Assembly: GCF_013403915.1 (NCBI RefSeq)
Contig: NZ_JABFDI010000011.1
Location: 80,468 to 144,467 of the forward strand
From: Winogradskyella pacifica
GTDB taxonomy: Bacteria > Bacteroidota > Bacteroidia > Flavobacteriales > Flavobacteriaceae
Reading direction: 5' to 3'
DNA: 64,000 bases
The first letter of the stretch is position 1. The number at the start of each line of letters is the position of its first letter. The notes beneath the pieces are model-generated. The model had not been told where the DNA came from. It was given only the letters and a program-made list of their open reading frames with translations, and ran no database searches. Of the stretch, positions 17,373 through 26,161 are shown one piece after another. The translations under genes were made by a program, and so were the position numbers.

Positions 17373-19133
17373 ATGAAGTACTCAAAAATACCTTTGTCCC
17401 AAACTGTAGTTACCTTATGTAAAACACATAATGTAAAGCATATTATAATTTCGCCAGGTAGTAGAAATGCTCCGTTAACAATCGGTTTTACTAACGATGA
17501 TTTTTTTAAGTGTTACAGTATCGTTGACGAACGTTGTGCTGCGTTTTTTGCATTAGGAATTGCTCAGCAACTACAAGAACCAGTTGCTGTGGTTTGTACT
17601 TCTGGTAGTGCATTACTAAATTATTATCCAGCGGTTTCAGAAGCCTATTACAGCAATATTCCTTTAGTCGTTATATCTGCAGACAGACCAAAACATCTTA
17701 TAGATATCGGTGATGGACAAACTATAAAACAAAAAAATGTTTATGGAGAACATGTAGTGTACAATGCCAATTTAAAATCAGATTTAAAGGAAGGAGAAAA
17801 CGCTCATACAGATAGTGAAAGAGCTATTCTTAAAAGTATAGAGAATAAGCTAGAGCGTTTCCTAGGGCTTCAAAAAGACATACAGACACATAATGAATCT
17901 GAAATTCATGATGCCCTTACGGTTGCGAAATTAAATTCAGGACCAGTTCATATTAATTGCCCATTTGATGAACCTTTATACGAAACGACAGAGGAATTAA
18001 CCATAAATCCAAAGCCTTTTAAAATTAGAAGTAGAGAGGATAAGGTCGATCGTTTTGAAATTAAGAGCTTACTAGATGTTTGGCATAGTGCTAAACGAAA
18101 AATGATTTTGGTTGGTGTATTAGAACCCAATTCTATTGAAGCACAATGGATACAGGAAATAGCAGATGATGATAGTATAATAGTATTAACTGAAACGACT
18201 TCTAATTTGCACCATGCTGATTTTTTTCCTGGTATTGACAAGTTAATTGCACCCTTAGATGAAGATGATTTAAAAGCTCTTCAACCAGACATATTAATTA
18301 CATTTGGAGGCTTAATTGTTTCAAAAAAAATAAAAGCATTTTTAAGAACCTATAAGCCAGAACTGCATTGCCATGTTGGCTTAACGAGAGCTAATGATAC
18401 TTTTTTCTGCCTAGAAAAGCATATTAAATTACGTCCCGATACATTTTTAAGTTCATTTTTACCTGAAGTTACGCACCATACAAAAAGTACATATAAAAGT
18501 GTGTGGCTTGCTGTGCGTCAGAAACGACGAAAATTACAAGATGATTATCTGCAAACTCTTCCGTTTTCGGATTTTAAAGCATTCAATTCAGTTTTAAAGA
18601 GTATTCCAAAGCAAAGTCAGTTACAAGTGGGCAATAGCTCTGCAATACGCTACACACAATTGTTTCAACTAACAAAAAGTATTGATGTATTTTGTAATAG
18701 AGGTACAAGTGGTATTGATGGTAGTACGAGTACAGCAATAGGTGCAGCCGTAGCATCAGATAAGCGAATCACACTGGTTACAGGTGATTTAAGTTTCTTT
18801 TATGACAGCAATGCACTTTGGAACAATTACATTCCAAAAACCTTCAGAATTATTGTAATTAATAATGAAGGGGGTGGTATTTTTAGAATCTTACCAGGTG
18901 ATAAAAACACAGAAAATTTTGATCGTTTCTTTGAAACCAAACATCACTTAACAGCTAAGCAATTATCTGAAATGTATGGTTTTGAGTATGCTGTTGCTAA
19001 AAATGAAACGGAATTAGAACAGCAATTAGAATCCTTTTATAAAGGAGCTAGAAAACCAAAATTATTAGAGATATTTACACCATCGCGTAGTAATGATAAA
19101 ATCCTATTAGATTTTTTTAAATACATTAAATAA
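17373..19133 (+). CDS. menD: SEPHCHC synthase MenD (thiamine diphosphate enzyme)
   Basis: 586 residues, slightly longer than the ~555 of E. coli MenD. N-terminal PYR-domain with ISPGSRNAPLT and the catalytic-Glu segment VDERCAAFFALG (~51-62); PP-domain near the C-terminus with NRGTSGIDGSTSTAIGAA, the ThDP/Mg motif GDLSFFYDSNALWNN (~471-485) and NNEGGGIFRILPG. It joins isochorismate with 2-oxoglutarate. A segment around residues 125-175 with many charged residues accounts for the extra length. It follows menF in the first menaquinone block. Confidence 0.96.
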   Translation: MKYSKIPLSQTVVTLCKTHNVKHIIISPGSRNAPLTIGFTNDDFFKCYSIVDERCAAFFALGIAQQLQEPVAVVCTSGSALLNYYPAVSEAYYSNIPLVVISADRPKHLIDIGDGQTIKQKNVYGEHVVYNANLKSDLKEGENAHTDSERAILKSIENKLERFLGLQKDIQTHNESEIHDALTVAKLNSGPVHINCPFDEPLYETTEELTINPKPFKIRSREDKVDRFEIKSLLDVWHSAKRKMILVGVLEPNSIEAQWIQEIADDDSIIVLTETTSNLHHADFFPGIDKLIAPLDEDDLKALQPDILITFGGLIVSKKIKAFLRTYKPELHCHVGLTRANDTFFCLEKHIKLRPDTFLSSFLPEVTHHTKSTYKSVWLAVRQKRRKLQDDYLQTLPFSDFKAFNSVLKSIPKQSQLQVGNSSAIRYTQLFQLTKSIDVFCNRGTSGIDGSTSTAIGAAVASDKRITLVTGDLSFFYDSNALWNNYIPKTFRIIVINNEGGGIFRILPGDKNTENFDRFFETKHHLTAKQLSEMYGFEYAVAKNETELEQQLESFYKGARKPKLLEIFTPSRSNDKILLDFFKYIK

Positions 19134-19204
19134 ATGTTGCAAAATAGTAAAGATGTGACTATTTGATTTTTATTGTGTCTAAAAATTGTTACCTTTAAAT
19201 GGTA

Positions 19205-19212
19205 TAATTTTG
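19205..19212 (+). promoter_or_regulatory. Bacteroidota -7 promoter box (TAATTTTG) of the DUF2853 gene
   Basis: Exact match 30 bp before ATG 19243, with TTG at 19186-19188 in the position of a -33 element. Confidence 0.6.
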
Positions 19213-19242
19213 AAAACTAAATAACTTAAAACAAATAGAAAC

Positions 19243-19584
19243 ATGAGTAAAAGAGATGATTTAATCGTAAAGTATGCGGCAGATTTAAAAGATAAATGTG
19301 GTGTTAATGCTGATATGGATTTATTAACTAAAGTAACTATAGGTTTAGGTCCTTCAATTTACAATGCAGATTCATCTACAGTTTCTGGTTCTGATGAAAA
19401 AGAATTAGCAACCGTAAAAAACAACTTTTTAATTAAAAAATTAGGATTAAAAGATGGTGCTGAATTAGACAAAGCCATTGATTCTGTAATGGAAACATAT
19501 GGTCGTTCTAATCGGTCAAAATATAGAGTAGTGGTTTACTACTTATTAACAGTACATTTCAAAAAAGAGTCTGTTTATTCATAG
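19243..19584 (+). CDS. DUF2853 family protein
   Basis: 113 residues, the family length. Features recognised: MSKRDDLIVKYAADLKDKCG start, GLGPSIYNADSSTVSGSD, LKTVKNNFLIKKLGL-like helix, and the C-terminal RSKYRVVVYYLLTVHF. It is a small, mainly helical soluble protein found in many Proteobacteria and Bacteroidota; function unknown. Own promoter and terminator show it is a single-gene unit lying inside the menaquinone region. Confidence 0.9.
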   Translation: MSKRDDLIVKYAADLKDKCGVNADMDLLTKVTIGLGPSIYNADSSTVSGSDEKELATVKNNFLIKKLGLKDGAELDKAIDSVMETYGRSNRSKYRVVVYYLLTVHFKKESVYS

Positions 19585-19604
19585 ATAAAAGTTTAAATAC
19601 GATT

Positions 19605-19640
19605 AAGCGTTATAATTTTTAAATTATGACGCTTTTTTTG
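19605..19640 (+). terminator. Rho-independent terminator after the DUF2853 gene
   Basis: Stem AAGCGTTATAATT / AATTATGACGCTT (one mismatch) with a short loop, followed by seven or more T. Confidence 0.87.
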
Positions 19641-19697
19641 TGCAGAAAAAATTAATTATACATTCAACTTCTTTTTAAAATCTCATCAAAATATATT

Positions 19698-19705
19698 TAC
19701 CTTTG
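19698..19705 (+). promoter_or_regulatory. Bacteroidota -7 promoter box (TACCTTTG) of the CvfB-like gene
   Basis: Exact TAnnTTTG match ending 4 bases before ATG 19710, which leaves no room for a leader and predicts a leaderless mRNA. Confidence 0.65.
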
Positions 19706-19709
19706 CAAC

Positions 19710-20540
19710 ATGATATATTTAGGAGAATACAATACGTTAGAAATTTTAAGAGATACCGAACCAGGATTGTTTTTGGGAGATGGTGCAGATGGTGAAGTCC
19801 TTTTACCTAACAGATATGTGCCTAAAGTATTTGATATAGGTGACAAAATTGAAGTCTTTGTTTATTTAGATAACGAAGAACGACCAGTTGCTACAACAGA
19901 TCAACCTTATATTAAAAAAGGTGATTTTGCTTTATTACGTTGTAACCAAGTTACAGATTACGGAGCTTTTTTAGATTGGGGTTTGGTAAAGGAATTGTTT
20001 TGCCCATTTAGAGAACAAGCTTTTAAAATGAAATCTGGTGGTTGGTATCTAATACATTGTTATTTGGATGAAGAATCTCAGCGACTTGTTGCTTCTAGTA
20101 AAACCAATCGTTTTTTAGACAATAAAGAATTAACTGTTGCTCAATTTGACGAGGTAGATCTTATTGTGTCTCACCCTTCAGAATTAGGAATGAATGTTAT
20201 TGTAAATAAAACGCACTTAGGTCTGGTTTTTAATGATGATATCTATAGAGATATTAGTGTAGGTGATAGATTTAAGGGAATTATTAAAAAAGTCCGTGAG
20301 GATAATAAGCTCGATATTTCACTAAATCAAATAGGTTATAGAAATATTGAACCGAATGCGGAGCATATTCTAAACGAATTACATGACAATGGAGGCTTTT
20401 TACCTGTGCATGATAAATCGAATCCTGAAGTGATTAAAGATTTATTACAGATGAGTAAAAAGAGCTTTAAAAAAGCGGTTGGTTCGTTATATAAAGAGCG
20501 TCAGATAGAAATAAAAGAAGACGGTATTTATTTATTATAA
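19710..20540 (+). CDS. S1-domain RNA-binding protein, CvfB/YitL family
   Basis: 276 residues, the length of CvfB. Tandem S1-like OB folds: residues 1-65 (LFLGDGADGEVLLPNRYVPKVFDIGDKIEVFVYLD), 66-135 (KKGDFALLRCNQVTDYGAFLDWGL, a classic S1 core), 145-215 (GDRFKGIIKKVREDNKLDISLNQ), and a C-terminal winged-helix segment (~220-276, KKSFKKAVGSLYKERQIEI). CvfB proteins bind RNA and affect virulence gene expression in staphylococci; role here unknown. The end overlaps the end of a convergent gene by 13 bp. Confidence 0.9.
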   Translation: MIYLGEYNTLEILRDTEPGLFLGDGADGEVLLPNRYVPKVFDIGDKIEVFVYLDNEERPVATTDQPYIKKGDFALLRCNQVTDYGAFLDWGLVKELFCPFREQAFKMKSGGWYLIHCYLDEESQRLVASSKTNRFLDNKELTVAQFDEVDLIVSHPSELGMNVIVNKTHLGLVFNDDIYRDISVGDRFKGIIKKVREDNKLDISLNQIGYRNIEPNAEHILNELHDNGGFLPVHDKSNPEVIKDLLQMSKKSFKKAVGSLYKERQIEIKEDGIYLL

Positions 20541-20953
20541 GAATCGTTTTCTGGATTAGCTAATGAGTTTTCAATCCAATCTATAGCGTTTTCGAAATCT
20601 TTAAATACTTTTCTGTTGAATTTGAAAAAGTGACTTTCAATTTCAATAATACGTTCAGTAAGATTGCTATAAACAATTATAGCATAAGCTTTTAGATTCT
20701 TGAATGTTTCGTTAAATATTTTAGCGTCATTAAGGTTTATTGAATAAGAATTTTTTCTGTTAGCTATAAAACCAAAAGGTCTATCCTCAAAATGTGTTTT
20801 TATTATGAATGCGAGTTCATCAAAGTTTTTGAAAGTTATATCTGCACCTTCATCAAACTCTGATACCAAAAAATTCGAGTAAATATATACGGTTCCTAAC
20901 TTCAATTTATAGACCTTATATTCTTCATGATGCAGGTTAGGGTTATAATTCAT
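20528..20953 (-). CDS. Small soluble protein of unknown function (STAS/SpoIIAA-like pattern)
   Basis: 141 residues with no signal peptide or membrane helix. Alternating strands and helices (KLGTVYIYSNFLVSEF, FGFIANRKNSYSINLND, AYAIIVYSNLTERIIEIES, FENAIDWIENSL) look like the SpoIIAA/STAS-type fold found in many short flavobacterial proteins, but the match is by pattern only. Its 3' end overlaps the CvfB-like gene by 13 bp in convergent orientation. It is divergent from menB with a separate promoter box at 20975-20982. Confidence 0.75.
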   Translation of the reverse strand: MNYNPNLHHEEYKVYKLKLGTVYIYSNFLVSEFDEGADITFKNFDELAFIIKTHFEDRPFGFIANRKNSYSINLNDAKIFNETFKNLKAYAIIVYSNLTERIIEIESHFFKFNRKVFKDFENAIDWIENSLANPENDSYNK

Positions 20954-20974
20954 TGTATATTAATATTTTGAACG

Positions 20975-20982
20975 CAAATATA
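20975..20982 (-). promoter_or_regulatory. Bacteroidota -7 box (TATATTTG on the minus strand)
   Basis: Exact match 21 bp upstream of the minus-strand ATG at 20953. Confidence 0.55.
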
Positions 20983-21042
20983 CTATGCTTGCATAATAAA
21001 ATAAAGTAAAAAATAGTGTTTAGCGTATTATTATTAATTTCT

Positions 21043-21050
21043 TACTTTTG
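21043..21050 (+). promoter_or_regulatory. menB: Bacteroidota -7 box (TACTTTTG) of menB
   Basis: Exact match 20 bases before ATG 21071; it supports that ATG over the GTG at 21062. Confidence 0.6.
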
Positions 21051-21070
21051 CGCTCTAAATAGTGATAAAT

Positions 21071-21910
21071 ATGAGCCATATAGATTGGAAAGTTGCCAAG
21101 TCTTATGAAGATATAACCTATCATAAATGCAATGGGGTTGCCAGAATTGCATTTAATAGACCAGATATACGCAATGCATTTCGCCCAAAGACCACTTCAG
21201 AACTTTATGACGCCTTCTATGATGCAGGCGAAGATGTAAATATTGGAGTCGTACTTTTAAGTGCAGAAGGCCCTTCTACCAAAGATGGTATTTGGAGTTT
21301 CTGTTCTGGAGGCGATCAAAAGGCTAGAGGTCACCAAGGGTATGTTGGAGAGGATGGTTACCATCGTTTAAACATATTAGAAGTGCAACGTTTAATTCGT
21401 TTTATGCCAAAAGCGGTTATTGCTGTTGTGCCAGGTTGGGCTGTAGGTGGAGGCCATAGTTTACACGTGGTTTGCGATTTAACTTTAGCGAGTAAAGAAC
21501 ATGCTATTTTTAAACAAACAGATGCAGATGTTACTAGTTTTGATGGTGGTTATGGCTCTGCGTATTTGGCAAAAATGGTAGGCCAAAAAAGAGCAAGAGA
21601 AATCTTTTTCTTAGGACGAAATTATTCTGCCCAAGAAGCTTATGACATGGGCATGGTAAATGCCGTTATTCCTCATGAAGAGTTAGAAGATACCGCATAC
21701 GAATGGGCACAAGAAATATTAGCTAAATCACCAACATCTATAAAAATGTTGAAATTTGCGATGAATCTTACCGATGACGGTATGGTTGGTCAACAAGTAT
21801 TTGCAGGTGAAGCTACACGATTGGCTTATATGACAGATGAAGCTAAAGAAGGTAGAGATGCCTTTTTAGAAAAAAGGAAGCCTAATTTTCCGAAAAAATG
21901 GATTCCTTAA
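21071..21910 (+). CDS. menB: 1,4-dihydroxy-2-naphthoyl-CoA synthase MenB
   Basis: About 279 residues from ATG 21071 (MSHIDWK, the usual family start; an in-frame GTG at 21062 adds three residues). Crotonase fold: RIAFNRPDIRNAFRPKT, CSGGDQKARG (oxyanion hole region), PGWAVGGGHSLHVVCDLTLAS and the MenB-specific FDGGYGSAYLAKMVGQKRAREIFFLGR, ending in EGRDAFLEKRKPNF. It cyclises o-succinylbenzoyl-CoA to DHNA-CoA. It is followed 10 bp later by menA, forming the second menaquinone block. Confidence 0.96.
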   Translation: MSHIDWKVAKSYEDITYHKCNGVARIAFNRPDIRNAFRPKTTSELYDAFYDAGEDVNIGVVLLSAEGPSTKDGIWSFCSGGDQKARGHQGYVGEDGYHRLNILEVQRLIRFMPKAVIAVVPGWAVGGGHSLHVVCDLTLASKEHAIFKQTDADVTSFDGGYGSAYLAKMVGQKRAREIFFLGRNYSAQEAYDMGMVNAVIPHEELEDTAYEWAQEILAKSPTSIKMLKFAMNLTDDGMVGQQVFAGEATRLAYMTDEAKEGRDAFLEKRKPNFPKKWIP

Positions 21911-21920
21911 TCTAAACGAA

Positions 21921-22826
21921 ATGAATAAAATTAAACCGTGGCTTTCTGCCATGAGATTAAGAACGTTACCACTTTCTGTTTCTGGAATTATTCTTGGAGG
22001 TTGTTTTGCATTTTATAATGGAAAATTTAACCCATGGGTTTTTGCTCTTGCGATATTAACAACAATTGCTTTGCAAGTACTGTCAAACTTAGCTAATGAT
22101 TATGGTGATGGTATGCGTGGAACGGATAATGATGAACGTGTAGGTCCGCAACGGGCCCTGCAGAGTGGTGCCATTACTCCAGATGAAATGATGGATGGTA
22201 TTAAACTTAATATTATTATCGTTATTATATTAACCATGGTCCTTATTTGGAGCGCTTTTGATTCTGGGAGTATTTTATATATTTTATTATTTTTAGTACT
22301 TAGTGGATTTTCAGTTTATGCCGCTTTAAATTACACTATGGGAAGGTCTCCTTATGGTTACCGTGCACTTGGCGATGTTTTTGTATTCATCTTTTTTGGG
22401 TTAATTAGTACCTTGGGGTGTTATTTTCTTTTTATGCATAGATTAGATCATGTTGTCATCTTACCAGCTATTTCAATAGGTTTATTAAGTGTAGGTGTGT
22501 TAAATTTAAACAACATGCGAGACATTGATTCTGATACCAATGCAGGGAAAATTACTTTAGCAATTAAACTCGGAAAGAAACGCGCTAAACAGTATCATTT
22601 TGCGCTTGTAATAGGTGCTATGTTAGTCTCAGTATTATTCTCAATATTATATTATGTTGAGCCTTATAATTTTATGTATTTGTTAGCATTTATCCCTTTA
22701 TTAATTCATCTTAAAAAGATAAAAACAGCAGAAAAACCTAATGATTTCGATAGTCAATTAAAGGTTTTAGCCCTGTCCACATTCCTCATTGCAATACTTT
22801 TGGGAGTTGGATATATTTTATATTAG
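21921..22826 (+). CDS. menA: 1,4-dihydroxy-2-naphthoate prenyltransferase MenA
   Basis: 301 residues with eight or nine membrane helices. The UbiA-type Asp-rich motif NLANDYGDGMRGTDND lies near residues 55-72 and the second motif NNMRDIDSDTNAGK near 192-206. It attaches the polyprenyl chain to DHNA in the cytoplasmic membrane, giving demethylmenaquinone. It is 10 bp after menB and ends at a clear terminator. Confidence 0.95.
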   Translation: MNKIKPWLSAMRLRTLPLSVSGIILGGCFAFYNGKFNPWVFALAILTTIALQVLSNLANDYGDGMRGTDNDERVGPQRALQSGAITPDEMMDGIKLNIIIVIILTMVLIWSAFDSGSILYILLFLVLSGFSVYAALNYTMGRSPYGYRALGDVFVFIFFGLISTLGCYFLFMHRLDHVVILPAISIGLLSVGVLNLNNMRDIDSDTNAGKITLAIKLGKKRAKQYHFALVIGAMLVSVLFSILYYVEPYNFMYLLAFIPLLIHLKKIKTAEKPNDFDSQLKVLALSTFLIAILLGVGYILY

Positions 22827-22861
22827 ATTATTTAAACATAGTTACTTATAAAAATTTTTAT

Positions 22862-22896
22862 AAAACTTAAGCTCGTAAATGCTTAAGTTTTTTTTA
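22862..22896 (+). terminator. Rho-independent terminator of menBA
   Basis: Stem AAAACTTAAGC (22862-22872) / GCTTAAGTTTT (22881-22891), 8-base loop, continuing into a T run. Confidence 0.85.
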
Positions 22897-22928
22897 TTTT
22901 AACACTTTAATTAATTTACATAAATGAT

Positions 22929-24419
22929 ATGAAAAAGCTATTTACGTTAATCCTATTAATTTTATTTACAATTATTAATGCGCAAAACACAACCTTAAAT
23001 ATCAGCGAAAGCGCAGAATACAAGGATAAAGAAAAAGCAATAGATGTATTAACAATTCATACTACTGAAAATGGCTTAACAGGGATAGTCAGAGAGAGTA
23101 AGCATGATATATTGTTCGATGTTTTTGACAATGACCTCAATAAAACACATAACCTAGTCGTAAAAAGTGACAAAAAGGAAAGGTATATAGGCGAAGTTGT
23201 CTATGGTGATGAAATTAAAGTGTTTACGGTGTTTTCGCCTAAGGCTAAAGAGCGTTTGGTTTACTGTCATACATTTAATATCAAAAGCGGATCACATAAC
23301 AAAAAGAAATTATTCGAAGCTACAGTAGCAAAAAAAAGATTCTTATTTGGTAATCGAAAAGATCGTCAAACCAGTATAGATATATCTCCAAATGGTCAAT
23401 ATTTGGCAATGGCTACAGATAATATTTATAAAGATGTAAATGATTATGCCATAAGAGTGTTTGATGCTACTACCTTAGAGCACATATACACTAAGAGTTA
23501 TCAAAAGCATGAAGAAAAATATTTTCAACATAATGATATTTCTATAAATGACGACGGTGTGGTATTTGTATTAGGAAAACTATACGAAAATGGCAAAAAA
23601 GAAAAGAAAAAAGGAGAAGCGAACTATAGTTTTATTTTAAATAAAATTACAGAAAAAGCTAACGAAGAAATATCTATAAGTCTCGATGATCAGCATATTA
23701 GAAACTTAAGGATTTCAATAGTTGATAATAAACTGCACCTCATTGGTTTTTATTCAGAAAAAAGAACTGGTAAGATTAAAGGGGGCTGTAATTTTATCAT
23801 TGATTCTGATATTTTCTCGGTTGCTAGTAAAAATAATTATGAGTTACCTTTAGATGTATATGAAGATTTGTATGGTGATAAAAAAGGCTCAAGAAAAAAA
23901 GAAAAAGGAAAAGAACTGACTAATTTTTACATAGATTATGTTTTAAAAGATTCACAAGGCAACACGTATTTATTAGCTGAAGAGTTTTATATCACACAAA
24001 CTTATGTTTCTACAGGTATGAATAATGGTTATTGGCAAACCGTTTATCATTATGATGATATCCTTATTTTTAAATTTGGTGCCTCTGGAAATTTAGATTG
24101 GGGAAGAAGTATCTTTAAACGCTCTAATTCTCCTTCTTATAACGCATTTTTAAAAAATGATGAATTGCACGTGCTTTTAAACTCTGGAAAAAACCTTCTC
24201 GAAAAAGATGATGGCAGAACTAAAGTTTCTAAAGGTTGGTTTGAATCGTCATCACTCTACGATATTGTTTACAACAGCTCTGGAGAAGTAATATATAGTA
24301 AGATTCAAGATAATAAGGGTAAAACCTATTATCAACCTTTTTATGGAACTTATCAAGACGGAAAATTTATTATGATGAGTTCTGGTCGAAAGAAAAGACA
24401 ATTTATGATTTTACAATAA
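22929..24419 (+). CDS. Secreted protein of unknown function, propeller-like
   Basis: 496 residues with a signal peptide (MKKLFTLILLILFTIINAQ). The mature part has repeating blocks of strands with a 40-60 residue spacing, such as ISPNGQYLAMATDN, YAIRVFDATTLEHIY, ISINDDGVVFVLGKLY, LRISIVDNKLHLIGFYSE and DILIFKFGASGNLDWG, which is what a beta-propeller would show. No enzymatic motif and no C-terminal T9SS sorting domain. It probably acts in the periplasm or at the surface. It is separated from menA by a terminator. Confidence 0.8.
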   Translation: MKKLFTLILLILFTIINAQNTTLNISESAEYKDKEKAIDVLTIHTTENGLTGIVRESKHDILFDVFDNDLNKTHNLVVKSDKKERYIGEVVYGDEIKVFTVFSPKAKERLVYCHTFNIKSGSHNKKKLFEATVAKKRFLFGNRKDRQTSIDISPNGQYLAMATDNIYKDVNDYAIRVFDATTLEHIYTKSYQKHEEKYFQHNDISINDDGVVFVLGKLYENGKKEKKKGEANYSFILNKITEKANEEISISLDDQHIRNLRISIVDNKLHLIGFYSEKRTGKIKGGCNFIIDSDIFSVASKNNYELPLDVYEDLYGDKKGSRKKEKGKELTNFYIDYVLKDSQGNTYLLAEEFYITQTYVSTGMNNGYWQTVYHYDDILIFKFGASGNLDWGRSIFKRSNSPSYNAFLKNDELHVLLNSGKNLLEKDDGRTKVSKGWFESSSLYDIVYNSSGEVIYSKIQDNKGKTYYQPFYGTYQDGKFIMMSSGRKKRQFMILQ

Positions 24420-24434
24420 CATAAATATATAATT

Positions 24435-25112
24435 ATGAAAATCACATTTTATGGTCATGCCGCTTTAGGTATTCAAATTAAGGACATTCATATTTTAGTA
24501 GATCCTTATATTACGGGGAATGATAAAGCTTCAAAGATAGACATAGATATGCTTAAGGCCGACTATATTCTCGTAACACATGCACATCAAGATCATATTT
24601 TAGATGTAGAAGCTATTGCTAAACGTACGGGTGCTATTATCATTTCTAATTTTGAAATTGTAACGCATTTCCAAAACAAAGATTTAGAAGGTCATCCTAT
24701 GAATCATGGTGGATCATGGGATTTCGAATTTGGGAATCTTAAATATGTCAATGCCATTCACACCTCGTCATTTCCTGATGGTTCCTATGGCGGACAACCT
24801 GGTGGGTTTATTATTGAAGGCGAGCATAAAACGATTTACATTGCAGGCGATACCGCTTTGACTATGGACATGAAATTAATTCCGATGCAAACCAAACTCG
24901 ATTTGGCCATTTTACCAATTGGAGATAATTTTACTATGGGTATTGATGATGCTATTTTAGCAAGCGATTTTGTTGAATGCGATAAAATTCTAGGTTATCA
25001 TTTCGATACCTTTGGGTATATTGAGATTAATCATGAAGAAGCCAAACGGAAATTCTTCGATAAGGGTAAAGACTTAATGTTGCTAGAGATTGGAGAGCGT
25101 ATAGAGTTATAA
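24435..25112 (+). CDS. Metal-dependent hydrolase, UPF0173 / metallo-beta-lactamase fold
   Basis: 225 residues, the UPF0173 length. Opens with ITFYGHAALGIQI; the metal motif THAHQDHILD (H-x-H-x-D-H) is near residues 49-58; further metal ligands in AIHTSSFPDG and IAGDTALT; then DLAILPIGDNFTMG and the C-terminal YHFDTFGY. The fold is a two-metal hydrolase of the beta-lactamase superfamily; the physiological substrate of UPF0173 is unknown. It follows the secreted protein by 15 bp, so they may be cotranscribed. Confidence 0.92.
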   Translation: MKITFYGHAALGIQIKDIHILVDPYITGNDKASKIDIDMLKADYILVTHAHQDHILDVEAIAKRTGAIIISNFEIVTHFQNKDLEGHPMNHGGSWDFEFGNLKYVNAIHTSSFPDGSYGGQPGGFIIEGEHKTIYIAGDTALTMDMKLIPMQTKLDLAILPIGDNFTMGIDDAILASDFVECDKILGYHFDTFGYIEINHEEAKRKFFDKGKDLMLLEIGERIEL

Positions 25113-25257
25113 GTTTAATCGTGTTTAAATATTAAACTAGAGCAAAACGGACACTAGAGTTGGTGTGTTTTTATAGTTGGTTGTTTTATAGTATTTTGCA
25201 TTGATAAAACGGTCAACTTTTAATAATGTTTATAATCTATTAATAAAAACTCAAAAT

Positions 25258-26082
25258 ATGAAAAATCTAATATGTTGTTTTCTAATTAGTGTTGTTGTTT
25301 ATAGCTGCTCAAATGCACCACAGTATAACGATCCTATTCCTCCACATGATAATTTTAAGATAGAATCTACAATTCTAAATGAAACGCGCGTTATTAACGT
25401 TTGGACACCTCCAAATTATAAAACGAGTACTGATTCTTTACCAGTAATTTATATGCCAGATGGTGGTATTGTAATGGAGGATTTCCCACATATTGCAAAT
25501 ACGATTTCTAAACTTGTTGAAAATAAAAGTATAGATCCAATTATCCTTGTTGGCATAGAAAACATAGATAGAAGAAAAGATTTGTCTGGTGCTTCTGAAG
25601 TAAAAGCAGATGAGGAGTATTGCCCATTAACAGATGGTGCAAAAGATTTTAGAGCTTTTATTACAGATGAATTAATGACGGACATTAATGGTAAGTATAG
25701 AACGGCTAATAAAACAGGTATTATTGGAGAATCTTTGGCTGGCTTATTTGTAATGGAAACGTTTCTTCTTAACCCAGATACGTTCGATTTTTATATAGCC
25801 ATGGATCCGTCATTATGGTGGAACGATCATTATTTAGTAAAAAACACGGAAAACTATTTAGAAAATTTCCCAGAAAGACAGACTAAACTTTGGTTTGCCG
25901 CTTCTGGTGCAAAAGATATTTCTATTCACTCTCAAAATATTGCTGAAATTTTAGAAAATAAATCACCTAAGCAGTTAGTGTGGAAATATTCAGACGAACC
26001 AAATGAGCAGCATAATACCATTTTTAGAGCGACAAAAGAAAAAGCTTTAATCTGGACGTTAAACGCTAGTAAAACAGATTGA
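25258..26082 (+). CDS. Lipoprotein alpha/beta-hydrolase, esterase D / enterochelin-esterase-like
   Basis: About 274 residues from ATG 25258, which begins a lipoprotein signal (FLISVVVYSC, Cys as lipid site); the frame is open back to a TTG at 25201 but that is not needed. The Esterase-D-type fold is shown by VINVWTPPNYK, LPVIYMPDGG and the nucleophile IIGESLAGLFVME (G-x-S-x-G, near residue 160), with AMDPSLWWND downstream and a His in EPNEQHNTIF. Family members hydrolyse S-formylglutathione, enterobactin esters or other esters; the substrate is unknown. Likely anchored to the envelope. Confidence 0.85.
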   Translation: MKNLICCFLISVVVYSCSNAPQYNDPIPPHDNFKIESTILNETRVINVWTPPNYKTSTDSLPVIYMPDGGIVMEDFPHIANTISKLVENKSIDPIILVGIENIDRRKDLSGASEVKADEEYCPLTDGAKDFRAFITDELMTDINGKYRTANKTGIIGESLAGLFVMETFLLNPDTFDFYIAMDPSLWWNDHYLVKNTENYLENFPERQTKLWFAASGAKDISIHSQNIAEILENKSPKQLVWKYSDEPNEQHNTIFRATKEKALIWTLNASKTD

Positions 26083-26161
26083 TTAGATCAAATAGGTTTG
26101 ATAAAAGGTATATCGTATTGTGAAACATTAACTTTAATAATTAGATGCTTCTATAATTGAA

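Noticed and set aside
25201..25257. N-terminal extension of the esterase from the TTG at 25201
   Set aside because: The ATG at 25258 begins a proper lipoprotein signal peptide, which would be buried by the extension.
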